From Chitinophagaceae bacterium (GTDB lineage: Bacteria; Bacteroidota; Bacteroidia; Chitinophagales; Chitinophagaceae), in the NCBI GenBank assembly GCA_016702745.1, contig JADJDJ010000001.1:1240001-1304000 (forward strand): a stretch of DNA of 64,000 bases, in the 5' to 3' direction. Shown here one piece after another: positions 17,761 to 27,336 of the stretch. The notes beneath the pieces are model-generated. The model was not told the DNA's origin and searched no databases. It saw nothing but the letters and a program-made list of their open reading frames with translations. How positions within the stretch are numbered: position 1 is the stretch's first letter; each line of letters starts with the position of its first letter. Made by a program: the position numbers and the translations under genes.

Positions 17761-20136
17761 TTATGGCGTGTTCGGGACTGATAGTTTATAATACTTCAAA
17801 TATAAAGAATCAGGTTGTTCCACCCCGTTGATCACCAATTTTTTATTATCAGTGAATTCGATAGAATAATTATCAGAAGTAATTAACCCATCGGCTTTTA
17901 AAGCCGTGGTGAGCGGACTCAAAGTGGTGCTGGTGTCGGAAATGCTTTGTTTGATTACCAGTTGCTCTTTGATTTCTTTTTTGGCTCCGGTCCCTGCAGC
18001 ACTATGGTTCATCTGCGCCAGGGAAGGGGCGATCACCAGGGAAACGATGGACATCAGTTTGATCAGGATATTCATAGAAGGACCTGATGTGTCTTTGAAA
18101 GGATCACCAACAGTATCACCGGTTACTGAAGCCTTATGGGGTTCTGATTTCTTATAATACATTTCACCGTTGATTTCAACGCCTTTTTCAAATGATTTCT
18201 TGGCATTATCCCATGCACCACCGGCATTGTTCTGAAACATTCCCATCAAAACACCACTTACGGTTGCACCGGCCAAAAAGCCACCCAGTGATTCGGGGCC
18301 TAATGTAAATCCAATGGCCAGCGGAGCAATGATTGTTATCGCACCAGGTAAAAGCATTTTTCTGATAGAAGCCTGTGTGGAAATGGCCACGCATTTATCA
18401 TACTCAGGTTTGCCTGTTCCTTCCATGATACCAGGAATTGTGCGGAACTGACGGCGAACTTCTTCTACCATGCTCATGGCTGCCTCTCCAACGGCACGGA
18501 TCGCGAGTGAGGAAAAGATCATTGGGATCATTCCGCCTATAAACAGAGAAGCCAGTACATCGGCTTTATAAATATCAATATGCTGATTGTCGGGCATGGC
18601 CACGCCAACAAAAGCCGCAAAAAGGGCCAGGGCTGTCAATGCAGCGGAGGCAATCGCAAAACCTTTACCGGTAGCGGCCGTTGTATTTCCAACTGCATCC
18701 AGTACATCGGTTTTTTCACGAACATCTGTAGGCAATTCGCTCATTTCAGCAATACCACCGGCGTTATCTGCAATAGGACCGAATGCATCAATCGCCAATT
18801 GCATGGCTGTAGTCGCCATCATACCGGCAGCAGCAATAGCCACACCATATAAACCGGCAAACTCATAAGAACCCCAGATACCACCAGCCAGTACTAAAAT
18901 GGGAAGAAAGGTTGATTCCATTCCTACCGCCAGACCACCGATAACATTGGTGGCATGTCCGGTGGAAGATTGTTTGATAATTGAATTCACAGGACGTTTT
19001 CCCATGGCAGTATAATACTCCGTGATGATACTCATCAGGGCACCTACCAGCAGACCTACACCAATTGCTCCCAGCACTCCCCATTTGGTAAACGTGAATC
19101 CACGTAAAACCATATCACCTTCGGGAAGAATAAAGTAAACCAGACCCGCTGCTGCGAAAGCAGTGAGGATGATCGAACCCCAGTTACCCATGTTCAGGGC
19201 TTTCTGTACATTGGCTGTATTGATTCCGGCTGCATCACTAACCCTGACAAACCAGGTACCAATGATGGAGAAAAGAATTCCCACACCGGCGATCAGCATC
19301 GGAAGTACAATCGGGGAGAATCCACCCAGTGCATCTTTAGTAATATCAACTGTTGTTTGCTGACCAAGTACAATCGTAGCAAGTACTGTAGCAACATAGG
19401 ATCCAAAAAGGTCAGCACCCATACCGGCCACGTCACCCACATTATCACCTACGTTATCAGCAATGGTAGCTGGGTTACGCGGATCATCTTCCGGAATACC
19501 GGCTTCCACTTTACCAACGAGGTCGGCGCCTACGTCGGCTGCCTTGGTATAAATACCACCACCCACACGGGCAAAAAGGGCAATGGATTCTGCACCCAGT
19601 GAAAATCCGGTCAGGACTTCAATGGTTTTGATCATTTCGGCAGAATTCACAGCAGCATCCGGAGCGAAAATTTGTTTTAATACAATATATAATCCACCTA
19701 AACCCAATACAGCTAAGCCGGATACACCAAGTCCCATTACGGCACCACCGGTGAAGGATACGTTTAAGGCTTTACTCAGACTGGATCTGGCGGCCTGTGC
19801 AGTACGTACATTGGCACGGGTTGCGATTTTCATACCAATATAACCGGCTGTTGCACTGAATACGGCACCTATTACAAAGGCTACGGCAATCAACCAGTGT
19901 GAGTGGGGATTTGATTGGGCCATCAGGGCCAGCAGGATTCCTACGATTACTACAAAGTAGCCAAGGATTTTCCATTCTGCTTTCAGAAAGGCCATGGCTC
20001 CTTCTGCGATATAATTGCTGATTTCCTTCATGCGGTCATTACCCGCATCTTGTTTGGACACCCAGTTAAATTTTACAAGTGTGTACAACAAGCCGATCAG
20101 CCCCATTACCGGTACGAGATAGATCAATTTGTCCAT
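17761..20136 (-). CDS. hppA: Membrane-bound ion-pumping pyrophosphatase HppA
   Basis: Couples pyrophosphate hydrolysis to H+ and/or Na+ export. The 791-residue protein has about 16 membrane helices and the full active-site loop PEDDPRNPATIADNVGDNVGDVAGMGADLF (about 216-245, with DD and NxxD ligands). GNTTAATGKGF has Ala where K+-independent enzymes have Lys (GNTTKA), so this is the K+-dependent type. Na+ versus H+ specificity cannot be settled by eye. After the last helix the protein has a soluble tail of about 85 residues (AGTGAKKEIKEQ...VINGVEQPDSLYLKYY), an extension absent from plant enzymes. A strong promoter and a leader hairpin precede it. Confidence 0.96.
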   Translation of the reverse strand: MDKLIYLVPVMGLIGLLYTLVKFNWVSKQDAGNDRMKEISNYIAEGAMAFLKAEWKILGYFVVIVGILLALMAQSNPHSHWLIAVAFVIGAVFSATAGYIGMKIATRANVRTAQAARSSLSKALNVSFTGGAVMGLGVSGLAVLGLGGLYIVLKQIFAPDAAVNSAEMIKTIEVLTGFSLGAESIALFARVGGGIYTKAADVGADLVGKVEAGIPEDDPRNPATIADNVGDNVGDVAGMGADLFGSYVATVLATIVLGQQTTVDITKDALGGFSPIVLPMLIAGVGILFSIIGTWFVRVSDAAGINTANVQKALNMGNWGSIILTAFAAAGLVYFILPEGDMVLRGFTFTKWGVLGAIGVGLLVGALMSIITEYYTAMGKRPVNSIIKQSSTGHATNVIGGLAVGMESTFLPILVLAGGIWGSYEFAGLYGVAIAAAGMMATTAMQLAIDAFGPIADNAGGIAEMSELPTDVREKTDVLDAVGNTTAATGKGFAIASAALTALALFAAFVGVAMPDNQHIDIYKADVLASLFIGGMIPMIFSSLAIRAVGEAAMSMVEEVRRQFRTIPGIMEGTGKPEYDKCVAISTQASIRKMLLPGAITIIAPLAIGFTLGPESLGGFLAGATVSGVLMGMFQNNAGGAWDNAKKSFEKGVEINGEMYYKKSEPHKASVTGDTVGDPFKDTSGPSMNILIKLMSIVSLVIAPSLAQMNHSAAGTGAKKEIKEQLVIKQSISDTSTTLSPLTTALKADGLITSDNYSIEFTDNKKLVINGVEQPDSLYLKYYKLSVPNTP

Positions 20137-20174
20137 AAGAGTTGATTCAAAATCTAATAATTATACAAAAATGC

Positions 20175-20190
20175 CATTGCCAAAGCAATG
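20175..20190 (-). promoter_or_regulatory. Hairpin plus T-run in the hppA leader, attenuator-like
   Basis: CATTGC and GCAATG pair around a four-base loop. On the transcribed strand the hairpin is followed within three bases by ATTTTT. It lies in the predicted 5' leader, about 40 bases before the start codon. The stem is short, so real attenuation is uncertain. Confidence 0.35.
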
Positions 20191-20204
20191 ACTTTCGAGG
20201 GCGG

Positions 20205-20236
20205 CAAAGATAGGGGAAGCGGGGCAATGCCCCAAA
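20205..20236 (-). promoter_or_regulatory. hppA promoter, TTTG-N20-TATCTTTG
   Basis: On the minus strand TTTG (20233-20236) and TATCTTTG (20205-20212) are 20 bases apart, an exact Bacteroidota primary-sigma promoter. The predicted leader is about 62 bases. GGGGCATTGCCCC in the spacer is an inverted repeat and may be an operator. Confidence 0.75.
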
Positions 20237-20282
20237 CCATTAAGTAGCTTTAAAATCAGCGGTTTAGGTAGCGATTCGGCTC

Positions 20283-22001
20283 CTATTTCACTGAAATATC
20301 CGCTACAGGTGAACCAGTCGCGGCTGTGTCCTTCATCTGCAGACAATCACAGTCACAGTTCCGGGGCCGGAGCTGCTCCACATTTTTAAGTGCTGTATCC
20401 AGGTTTCGGATCTCTTTTCCGGTTTCCCGGAGCAGGGGGGCATTTTTGGTTTCGGCGGCGTTGATGGAGATGCCGTTGAGATTCAATTGCCGGATGGCTT
20501 CATTGAATGTTTCGGGATCCGCTGTTTGCAGACTGATTTCGAATTCCTGTTTCAGGCCGGTGGTGAAGGTTTTGATGCTAAATGCCACCGAATTTTTTGT
20601 TTCCGCAATCGCCAGGATATAGGCCGTGGTCTGTTGCGGCAGATAGATGCTGCCATCATTATAGGCAAAGACCTTTTGTTCCGGCTGATCTTTTTTCTTA
20701 CCACCCTTTGTATAGGTTTGGGTGGAAGGAATGATCAGGAATACTTCAGCATCATTGCTATGTTCACCGGTTAGCCGGACTGACAAATCACTTTTTACCG
20801 ATCCGTCTACTTCTTTGAGCAGCATATCCACATTGTACCAGCCAAAACTTTCGATGCTGAACTGGTAATAGAGGGATTGTTTATTCTCCGGTTCAACAAT
20901 ATCTTCCACTCTTATTGGGCTGCTGTTTATCGACGGAGGAAGGGGTGAGGTTACAGGAGTTGTGTCAGGTGCTACCGGAAATGTCCTTTCTTCTTCAGAA
21001 AGACTGTGTTTGTCTTTTTCCAGGGTATCCATTTTAGCCTTAGCAGCTTCCTTTTTTTGTGTCAGCAGCTGTTTTTGATTTTTATATTGAAAACAACTGT
21101 CAATACAATCGTTTGGAATGGCATTGGCGGGGATGGGCAGATTCAATCGCTCACTCTCATTTTGTATATACTGGTAGATGGCGGTCAATAAGGCTTCATC
21201 CAAATCAGGAAAAGCCGTTCCTAGTGATCTATATTGCGATTTCTGATTACAGAAATATAACCACTGGTTTTCCCATAGTTCGGGGCTTATATGACTTAGT
21301 TTGTTACGCAGATTTTGATCTGTAGGAGAACCAGTGTCTAACCAATCACCTTCTACATTATTTTGATATGGCCAATGAAGGGAATAACCTCTCACGAGTA
21401 AGGTATCACCACTGAATCTTTTCAGGAAATGAGCCAGGTCCGGACCCGTTAAATCTTTTCCGATGCCGTGACAACCGGCACAGTTCTGATTAAACAAACG
21501 CTGTCCGGTCTGGATCATATTGAGTTGCGGATTATTGGGAAGTGAGACAGGGTTACTCCAGTTGATACTGCCATCAGCGTTTTTCTCTCCTTTAAAAAGT
21601 TTCATCTTTTCTTTGAGCTGTCTCCCCGGTATCGCAACTTTGATCGGCTTGATTATGGTTACCTCTTCACCAGCCTTTGGTGTAATTTCAATCATCCCGC
21701 CACTGGATAATATTTCTTCTCCGGCTTTGGTGGTGAGTCCGGACCGGATCATTTGTTCCATCGTATAGGCTTCTTTTATTTCCAGGGTCACGGATGTCTG
21801 ATTGCTTTTTAAACTGCCAGCCGGAATAAAGAGAATGGCACCGTTACGGGTCAGCAGGTTGGTATCTGCGAGTGTATTGATGGTATATTCATCAGCCTTG
21901 ATATCGGCTGGCATTTGCAATAATTTGCCGGAATGAGAGGAAGAGCGGCAGGCAAGCAGTACAATCGTGATCAGCAATAAAGCTGTAATTATTTTTTTCA
22001 T
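20283..22001 (-). CDS. Lipoprotein with one cytochrome c domain
   Basis: A 572-residue envelope lipoprotein. The signal MKKIITALLLITIVLLAC has its lipobox Cys at 18. Residues about 30-150 form a beta-rich domain (NGAILFIPAGSLKSNQTSVTLEIKEAY, similar in style to ZU5 domains). A mono-heme cytochrome c segment starts near 165 with the heme motif CAGCH in GQRLFNQNCAGCHGIGKDLTGPDL; a Met ligand is not obvious. A Pro/Thr-rich linker precedes a second beta domain (about 370-500), and the end carries NCDCDCLQ. One heme between beta domains suggests a surface electron carrier or a sensor; the substrate is unknown. It sits upstream of hppA on the same strand, but hppA has its own promoter. Confidence 0.75.
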   Translation of the reverse strand: MKKIITALLLITIVLLACRSSSHSGKLLQMPADIKADEYTINTLADTNLLTRNGAILFIPAGSLKSNQTSVTLEIKEAYTMEQMIRSGLTTKAGEEILSSGGMIEITPKAGEEVTIIKPIKVAIPGRQLKEKMKLFKGEKNADGSINWSNPVSLPNNPQLNMIQTGQRLFNQNCAGCHGIGKDLTGPDLAHFLKRFSGDTLLVRGYSLHWPYQNNVEGDWLDTGSPTDQNLRNKLSHISPELWENQWLYFCNQKSQYRSLGTAFPDLDEALLTAIYQYIQNESERLNLPIPANAIPNDCIDSCFQYKNQKQLLTQKKEAAKAKMDTLEKDKHSLSEEERTFPVAPDTTPVTSPLPPSINSSPIRVEDIVEPENKQSLYYQFSIESFGWYNVDMLLKEVDGSVKSDLSVRLTGEHSNDAEVFLIIPSTQTYTKGGKKKDQPEQKVFAYNDGSIYLPQQTTAYILAIAETKNSVAFSIKTFTTGLKQEFEISLQTADPETFNEAIRQLNLNGISINAAETKNAPLLRETGKEIRNLDTALKNVEQLRPRNCDCDCLQMKDTAATGSPVADISVK

Positions 22002-22065
22002 ATGCAGGGTTGAAGAGGAGTTATGATTGATACCCGGTTTTTAAAAAAGTAACCCTTACTGCGTA

Positions 22066-23574
22066 TTATGCCTGCAATTGCAGGAAAGCTTTCCCGATAT
22101 AGTCACTGATATCACCGGCCAGCATGGCTTCCATGGATAAGGCGGATGCCGCCAGATCGCCCGCCAGTCCATGCAGGTATACACCCAAGAGGGCTGCTTC
22201 CAAAGAATGATAACCCTGTGCCAGTAAGCCGGTGAGGATCCCGGTTAATACATCTCCGCTGCCGGCTGTAGCCATTCCGGGGTTGCCGGTTGGGTTAAAA
22301 TATCCTTTCCCGTCAGGAGCAGCAATAAGGGTAAAATGTCCTTTTAAAATGATCACCAGTCCGAGTTCTTTGGCCATTTTCATGGCCAGGATAGCCCGGT
22401 CAAAATCATTGGCTGTTGGTCCAAATATTCTTTCAAATTCTTTGGGATGCGGGGAAAGAATGGAGCCCTTGGGTATCAGTTGCAAAAGATCCTTTTGCAA
22501 ACCCAGTATATTCAACGCATCAGCATCCAATACCACCGGATTGCGATATGCATCCAGCAGATCATGTAATAGCATGATGGTTTCGTTTGCAGTACCAATA
22601 CCCGGACCGATTCCAATGGCATCATAAGCAGATAGATCAGCGGATACGGCCGTATTGATTAATTCATTTTTATCGGTCATTGCCATGGCTTCCGGAACAA
22701 CGGATTGAATGATAGGATAACCGGATCCGGGAATATGACAGGTAAGTAACCCGACTCCGCTATGTAAACAGGAACGGGCAGATAAGATAGCGGCCCCCAT
22801 TTTACCAAAACTGCCTGCCACAAGTAATGCATGTCCGTAAAGACCTTTATGAGCGAATTTTTGACGGGGTTTATAAATGGAGTGGACTAAAGATGCATCT
22901 GTAATTTCCAGTTGTACCTGCAATTGCCGGTAATAATCAGGATGCAAACCGATATCCAACAGGTGAAGTTCTCCGGTATACGTACTGTTCTCTGCAAATA
23001 GAAAGGCGGGCTTATAACATTGAAAACTTAAACTATGTTTTGCCTTGATGGCGATGGCTCCTTTGGAGGAACGGTCGGTGAATAAGCCACTGGGTATATC
23101 AATGGATATAATATCATTTCCTGATTGGTTCAGGTGTTCCACCAATGTGGCGGTCAATCCTTCCAGGGCTCTGTTCAGTCCTGAGCCAAAGAGTGCATCA
23201 ATGATCACCTGTGAATCGGGAAGGGGATGAATCTGATCAGTGGATTGTACGAAATGAATATCAATCTCCGGATACTGGTGTAATCTGGCGAGGTTGGTTT
23301 GAAAATCATCCGTGCCTTTATGTCCGAATTCAAGGATATGTACGGAAACCGGAAAATGCTGTTCATGGAGTATTCTGGCGATGGCCAGTCCGTCGCCACC
23401 ATTATTTTCCTTTTCGCAATAAATACCATAGGAAGTTGCCGCCGGATAATGTTTCAGCAACCATTTTACCACGGCAAGAGAAGCTCTTTCCATCAGGTCG
23501 ATGGAAGAGATGGGTTCATGCTGGATCGTGTATTGATCCCATTCTCTTATTTCGGCAGCGGAAAGTATTTTCAT
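22066..23574 (-). CDS. nnr: Bifunctional NAD(P)HX epimerase / dehydratase
   Basis: Repairs hydrated NADH and NADPH. The 502-residue protein has an N-terminal YjeF epimerase domain (about 1-215, motif NNGGDGLAIARIL) and a C-terminal ribokinase-fold ADP/ATP-dependent dehydratase domain (about 225-500) with KGLYGHALLVAGS, IGPGIGT, SPHPKEFERIFG and the anion-hole motif NPGMATAGSGDVLTGIL. Length and order match the fused enzyme of bacteria. It lies 64 bases upstream of the cytochrome lipoprotein on the same strand and may be co-transcribed with it. Confidence 0.93.
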   Translation of the reverse strand: MKILSAAEIREWDQYTIQHEPISSIDLMERASLAVVKWLLKHYPAATSYGIYCEKENNGGDGLAIARILHEQHFPVSVHILEFGHKGTDDFQTNLARLHQYPEIDIHFVQSTDQIHPLPDSQVIIDALFGSGLNRALEGLTATLVEHLNQSGNDIISIDIPSGLFTDRSSKGAIAIKAKHSLSFQCYKPAFLFAENSTYTGELHLLDIGLHPDYYRQLQVQLEITDASLVHSIYKPRQKFAHKGLYGHALLVAGSFGKMGAAILSARSCLHSGVGLLTCHIPGSGYPIIQSVVPEAMAMTDKNELINTAVSADLSAYDAIGIGPGIGTANETIMLLHDLLDAYRNPVVLDADALNILGLQKDLLQLIPKGSILSPHPKEFERIFGPTANDFDRAILAMKMAKELGLVIILKGHFTLIAAPDGKGYFNPTGNPGMATAGSGDVLTGILTGLLAQGYHSLEAALLGVYLHGLAGDLAASALSMEAMLAGDISDYIGKAFLQLQA

Positions 23575-23616
23575 TGCTACCTAAAGTTGAGAAAGAAAGC
23601 GCAGACTAAAAATGAT

Positions 23617-24870
23617 TTATTTCCCGGATTTTTTGTTTTTTTTCTGCTGCTCCTTTGGGGCTAGAAGTGTTGTCTTAAGGCTGTCGATTTCATCCGATTC
23701 CGGCACTTTTTGTTGCTGGTAATCCCCAAAAATATCATAGGCCAGCTGGGCGGCGCTGTAAATCCTTCTGGTGAACTTATTCCCGAGGATGATAATGGTT
23801 ACTTTTTCATCAGTGAGTCTTGCAAAAGCGGCATTATTGCCATGCCATTTTCCAAAATGATAAATCACTTTCTTACCGTTAGGTAACAATTGCAGCCGCC
23901 AACCTAATCCGTAATTATGAATGGAGGGCTTTTCAAAACTACAGGGTGCAAAAGCGGAATCGAGCAGGGTAGGACGAAGCAGCTGATCTGTGTACAATGC
24001 CTGATCCCATTTGAGCAGGTCCTGCGGGGTGGAAAAAATATTTTTATCCCCGTAAGTGGCATCCAGGAAGTCCAGGTTCCACCAGGTGCCGGTAGTGGTG
24101 AAGGAGGGGGTTGCCGTGAGGGTGTCTTTCAGGGTAAACACAAAACTGTTGTTCATCTTCAATGGTCCAAACCATTTTTGCTGCATGTATTCCGGGTAAG
24201 ATTTGCCACTGATTTTTTCAATGATCAGGGCCAGGAGGACATAATTGGTATTGCAATAATTAAATCTTCCGTTGGGTTTGCCGGTTGCATCCGGTTTTTT
24301 GCTGATCAGCATCTTTAGTACATCTTCATTTCTTGCATACTTCCGGTTCCATTTTCCATCCGGCCCTTTATCCCATTTTTCATTACTCATAAAATAGAGA
24401 TAGTTGGGGAGTCCGCTCCGGTGACAAAGCAACATCTGAACTGTAATACCGGAATAGGGGAAGCCCGGAAAAAATTGACTGATCGTATCTGTCAGATACA
24501 GTTTGCCTTCCTGAACCAATCTTAAAACAGCAATAGCCGTAAATGTTTTTGAAGTGGAAGCAATATGCATGGCGGTCTGGCTGCTCATGGTATCGGACCG
24601 GCGCAGATCGGCCTTTCCCTGGTATTTTTCATAGATCACTGCGCCGCTTTTGGCGATCAGGATTCCACCGTTGAATTCGCCTTTGGGAAGCAGGGTATCA
24701 AAATGGGCAACCAGATCCCGGTAATATTTTCTGAATTCATCTTTACTGATGGCTTCCGGGGTGGGTGGATAATATTGCAAAGAATCATCCGCAGATTTTT
24801 GTTTGGAGGATGATAAATTACAGGCAACAATAACAACTGTTAGTAGTGTGAGCCAATACAATCTTTTCAC
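23617..24870 (-). CDS. Serine hydrolase lipoprotein of the class C beta-lactamase family
   Basis: A 417-residue penicillin-binding-protein-like hydrolase on the envelope. The gene starts with GTG at 24870. The signal KRLYWLTLLTVVIVAC has a lipobox Cys at 17. The catalytic motif SxxK appears as STSK (about residue 105) within HIASTSKTFTAI, YxN as YCN (about 206), and the third motif as HFGKWHG (about 342). These enzymes act as D-amino peptidases or esterases; true beta-lactamase activity is not implied. The C-terminal tail is Lys-rich. A -7 promoter element lies 27 bases upstream. Confidence 0.85.
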   Translation of the reverse strand: MKRLYWLTLLTVVIVACNLSSSKQKSADDSLQYYPPTPEAISKDEFRKYYRDLVAHFDTLLPKGEFNGGILIAKSGAVIYEKYQGKADLRRSDTMSSQTAMHIASTSKTFTAIAVLRLVQEGKLYLTDTISQFFPGFPYSGITVQMLLCHRSGLPNYLYFMSNEKWDKGPDGKWNRKYARNEDVLKMLISKKPDATGKPNGRFNYCNTNYVLLALIIEKISGKSYPEYMQQKWFGPLKMNNSFVFTLKDTLTATPSFTTTGTWWNLDFLDATYGDKNIFSTPQDLLKWDQALYTDQLLRPTLLDSAFAPCSFEKPSIHNYGLGWRLQLLPNGKKVIYHFGKWHGNNAAFARLTDEKVTIIILGNKFTRRIYSAAQLAYDIFGDYQQQKVPESDEIDSLKTTLLAPKEQQKKNKKSGK

Positions 24871-24896
24871 GCAATACCTTTTGCATCAAAAATAGC

Positions 24897-24904
24897 GGTG
24901 GCAT
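24897..24904 (-). promoter_or_regulatory. -7 promoter element of the serine hydrolase gene
   Basis: TATTTTTG on the minus strand matches TAnnTTTG and would give a leader of about 20 bases. No -33 TTTG was found. Confidence 0.45.
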
Positions 24905-24960
24905 ACAGCATGTGGAAGAATGAGTTTTCCCCCAGCAGCTAAAAATCTTAATATTGCAGC

Positions 24961-26199
24961 ATGTCCAGTGCAAATACCACGAGTTATCCCAAAGAAAAAA
25001 TACGTATCCTTTTTTTAGAGAATATCAGTGATGCGGCAGTGAAACATTTCCGGCAGCATGGATATGTACAGGTAGAGAAAATCAGCAAGGCATTAACAGA
25101 AGAAGAACTGGTGCATGCAATCAAAGATGTGCATATCCTTGGCATCAGGTCTAAAACACAGATCACGGCCAAAGTGCTGGACGCTGCCAAAAAATTACAG
25201 GCCATCGGTTGCTTTTGTATCGGTGTGAACCAGGTTGACCTGAAAGCAGCCACTAAAAACGGGGTGGTCGTTTTTAATGCCCCTTACTCCAATACACGTT
25301 CAGTGGCTGAACTGGTGATCGGGCTGGCGATTATGCTGATCCGCCGGATACCGGATAAAAACAAAGCAGCCCATGAAGGAATCTGGATGAAGGAAGCGAA
25401 GGGTAGTTATGAGCTGAGAGGAAAGACGCTGGGAATTATTGGTTATGGGAATATAGGCAGTCAGGTCAGTGTACTGGCCGAATCTTTGGGAATGAAAGTG
25501 CTGTTTTACGATGTGGAAACAAAACTGCCGTTGGGCAATGCTACAGATGCCCGTTCATTAAAAGAATTGCTGAAGAAATCAGATGTGGTCACCCTGCATG
25601 TACCTGAAACCACACAAACCACGAACCTGATTAATAAGACTACGCTTAAATCCTTTAAACAGGGAGCTATCCTGATCAATTATGCGAGGGGAGAAGTCGT
25701 GGATCTGGATGCCTTGCGTAAACAGATCATAGAAGGAAAAATCAGTGGAGCGGCCATTGATGTATTTCCCTGGGAGCCGGAGAAAAACGGAGATCGTTTT
25801 CAAACGCCTTTGCAGGATTTGCCGAATGTGATCCTCACCCCGCATATCGGTGGCAGTACGGAAGAAGCCCAGCAAAATATTGGAGAAGATGTAAGCAGTA
25901 AGCTGTACAATTACCTGGAGAAAGGAATCACTTTTGGTTCCCATACGGTACCAGCGCTTGCCCTTCCTCCGCAGGAAGGCAGTCACCGGATCCTGCATAT
26001 CCATAACAATGTTCCGGGTGTGCTGTCGGAAATCAATACCCGTTTATCCAAACATAATATCAATATCCTTGGACAGTATCTCAAAACCAATGATACCATT
26101 GGATATGTGGTGCTGGACGTGAACAAGAACATCTCTGCTCATGCCCTTCAGTTGCTGAGAGAGGTGAAGGGGACGATTAAAGTGAGGATGTTGTATTAA
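24961..26199 (+). CDS. serA: D-3-phosphoglycerate dehydrogenase SerA
   Basis: First committed enzyme of serine synthesis. The 412-residue length and C-terminal ACT domain (about 340-412, HNNVPGVLSEINTRLSKHNINI) match the E. coli-type, serine-inhibited enzyme. The NAD-binding motif GYGNIGSQVS (about 160-170), the catalytic Arg in NYARGEVVDLD and the His in LTPHIGGSTEEAQ are present. It is a single-gene unit between the serine hydrolase (divergent) and a repeat island. serC and serB are not nearby. A variant -7 box TAATATTG lies five bases before the start, so the leader would be very short. Confidence 0.95.
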   Translation: MSSANTTSYPKEKIRILFLENISDAAVKHFRQHGYVQVEKISKALTEEELVHAIKDVHILGIRSKTQITAKVLDAAKKLQAIGCFCIGVNQVDLKAATKNGVVVFNAPYSNTRSVAELVIGLAIMLIRRIPDKNKAAHEGIWMKEAKGSYELRGKTLGIIGYGNIGSQVSVLAESLGMKVLFYDVETKLPLGNATDARSLKELLKKSDVVTLHVPETTQTTNLINKTTLKSFKQGAILINYARGEVVDLDALRKQIIEGKISGAAIDVFPWEPEKNGDRFQTPLQDLPNVILTPHIGGSTEEAQQNIGEDVSSKLYNYLEKGITFGSHTVPALALPPQEGSHRILHIHNNVPGVLSEINTRLSKHNINILGQYLKTNDTIGYVVLDVNKNISAHALQLLREVKGTIKVRMLY

Positions 26200-26203
26200 A
26201 GAA

Positions 26204-26397
26204 TGGTATTTGGAATTGGGTATTAGGTATTACTTTCTCTTCGAAGTTTTAGCGTAGGAGATGAGATATTAAGATATTGGGATATTGAGATATTAGGCTT
26301 CACACGACATAGCCTTTGCGAAGGCGGAAAATTAAGATATTGAGATATTAGGCTTGCCCGCCGAAGCTTTAGCGAAGGCGGGATATTGGGATATTTA
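26204..26397. repeat. Composite repeat island A (GGATATTN octamers plus GC-rich hairpin cores)
   Basis: The island fills the space between convergent serA and the methyltransferase. Octamer arrays (variants GGTATTNG and GATATTRG) alternate with three GC-rich cores: a degenerate one near 26234-26260, one at 26298-26328 (CATAGCCTTTGCGAAGGCGG) and one at 26353-26382 (CCGCCGAAGC...GCGAAGGCGG). The last octamer block overlaps the TAA of the methyltransferase. Related islands occur at 40389 and 53931. Confidence 0.75.
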
Positions 26398-27320
26398 GAG
26401 ATTTGGTTTATCTCCGGTGATCAGGTAGTATCCGAATTTTTTACGGAATAAGCCTACCAGCATTCCCAGCAGGGGTGCATATACATTGTGCCATCTTTCT
26501 TTTTTCATGCGAAGGCTTTTATTTTTCCAGAGTTCCTTTATAAAAAATTTCAAACAGACCAGCGGCACATAGGCCACAGAAGGAGCGATACGGTAACTGA
26601 TTTCCTTTATTTTGATATTGGTTAATCCTGCGTTTTCGAGTTCTTGCCGGAATTCACTGATTGTTGCAAATCCGGGTACGGCCCAATAACCGGTCATTTT
26701 CTGATAGAGCCATTTAAAATACCGGATGAGGGCTGTTTGCTTTTCAGGAATCCGTCTGCAATGCAAAAACGACCACCCGGTTTTAATATCCTGGCCAGTT
26801 CCGTAATAAATTTTTGCTTGTTCGGTGAAGCGGCATGACAGGCACTTTCTATCGCATAAGCATGGGTGATACTATTACCGGAGAGATGCAGATTTTCAAA
26901 ATTATCCCGGCATACCGTGATTTGGTTTTCCAAGCCGGCGGCCTTGTTTAATTCTTTGGCCATGGCCACATGTTTTTCAACAATGCTGATAGCCACAAGA
27001 TGGGAGAGGGGATAATGTTCAGCCGCATACCTCGCCACCGTGGCCATTCCGCAACCCAGATCGGCGATCCGGGCTGGTTGCAGGGGATCTATTTGCAGTT
27101 CCTCCAGCACTTTGGCATTCATCTGCTGTAACATGCTTTCCAGGGAAAAAATATCCCGGAAACGACGGCAGTATCCAAAATGCATATTGAAATGGGGGCT
27201 CCAGGTTTCATAATCCGGTCCGGCAATTTCATAATAGTTTTCTACGGTATGATAAACGGGGTGAAACGGAATTACCGGTTCCTGGTACAGGATGGGCCGG
27301 GCGGGTTGGCTGGGGTTCAT
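26395..27320 (-). CDS. SAM-dependent methyltransferase, frameshifted near 26745
   Basis: A class I methyltransferase of about 308 residues. The N-terminal part has IADLGCGMATVARYAAEHYP (SAM motif I, about residues 85-104), VAISIVEKHVAMAKEL and LKPGGRFCIADGFL. After FLKSK the frame changes: adding one A to the AAAC run near 26745 joins TALIRYFKWLYQKMTGYW and the C-terminal half, ending GYYLITGDKPNL. The pattern is similar to small-molecule C- or O-methyltransferases related to tocopherol or sterol methyltransferases; the substrate is not known. Its promoter is shared face to face with the NDH-2 gene. Its stop codon lies inside repeat island A. Confidence 0.82.
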
Positions 27321-27336
27321 AAACAGATTTTGTCCC

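Noticed and set aside
20213..20232. GGGGCATTGCCCC upstream of hppA as a terminator
   Set aside because: It lies between the -33 and -7 elements and is not followed by T's, so it is listed as a possible operator only.
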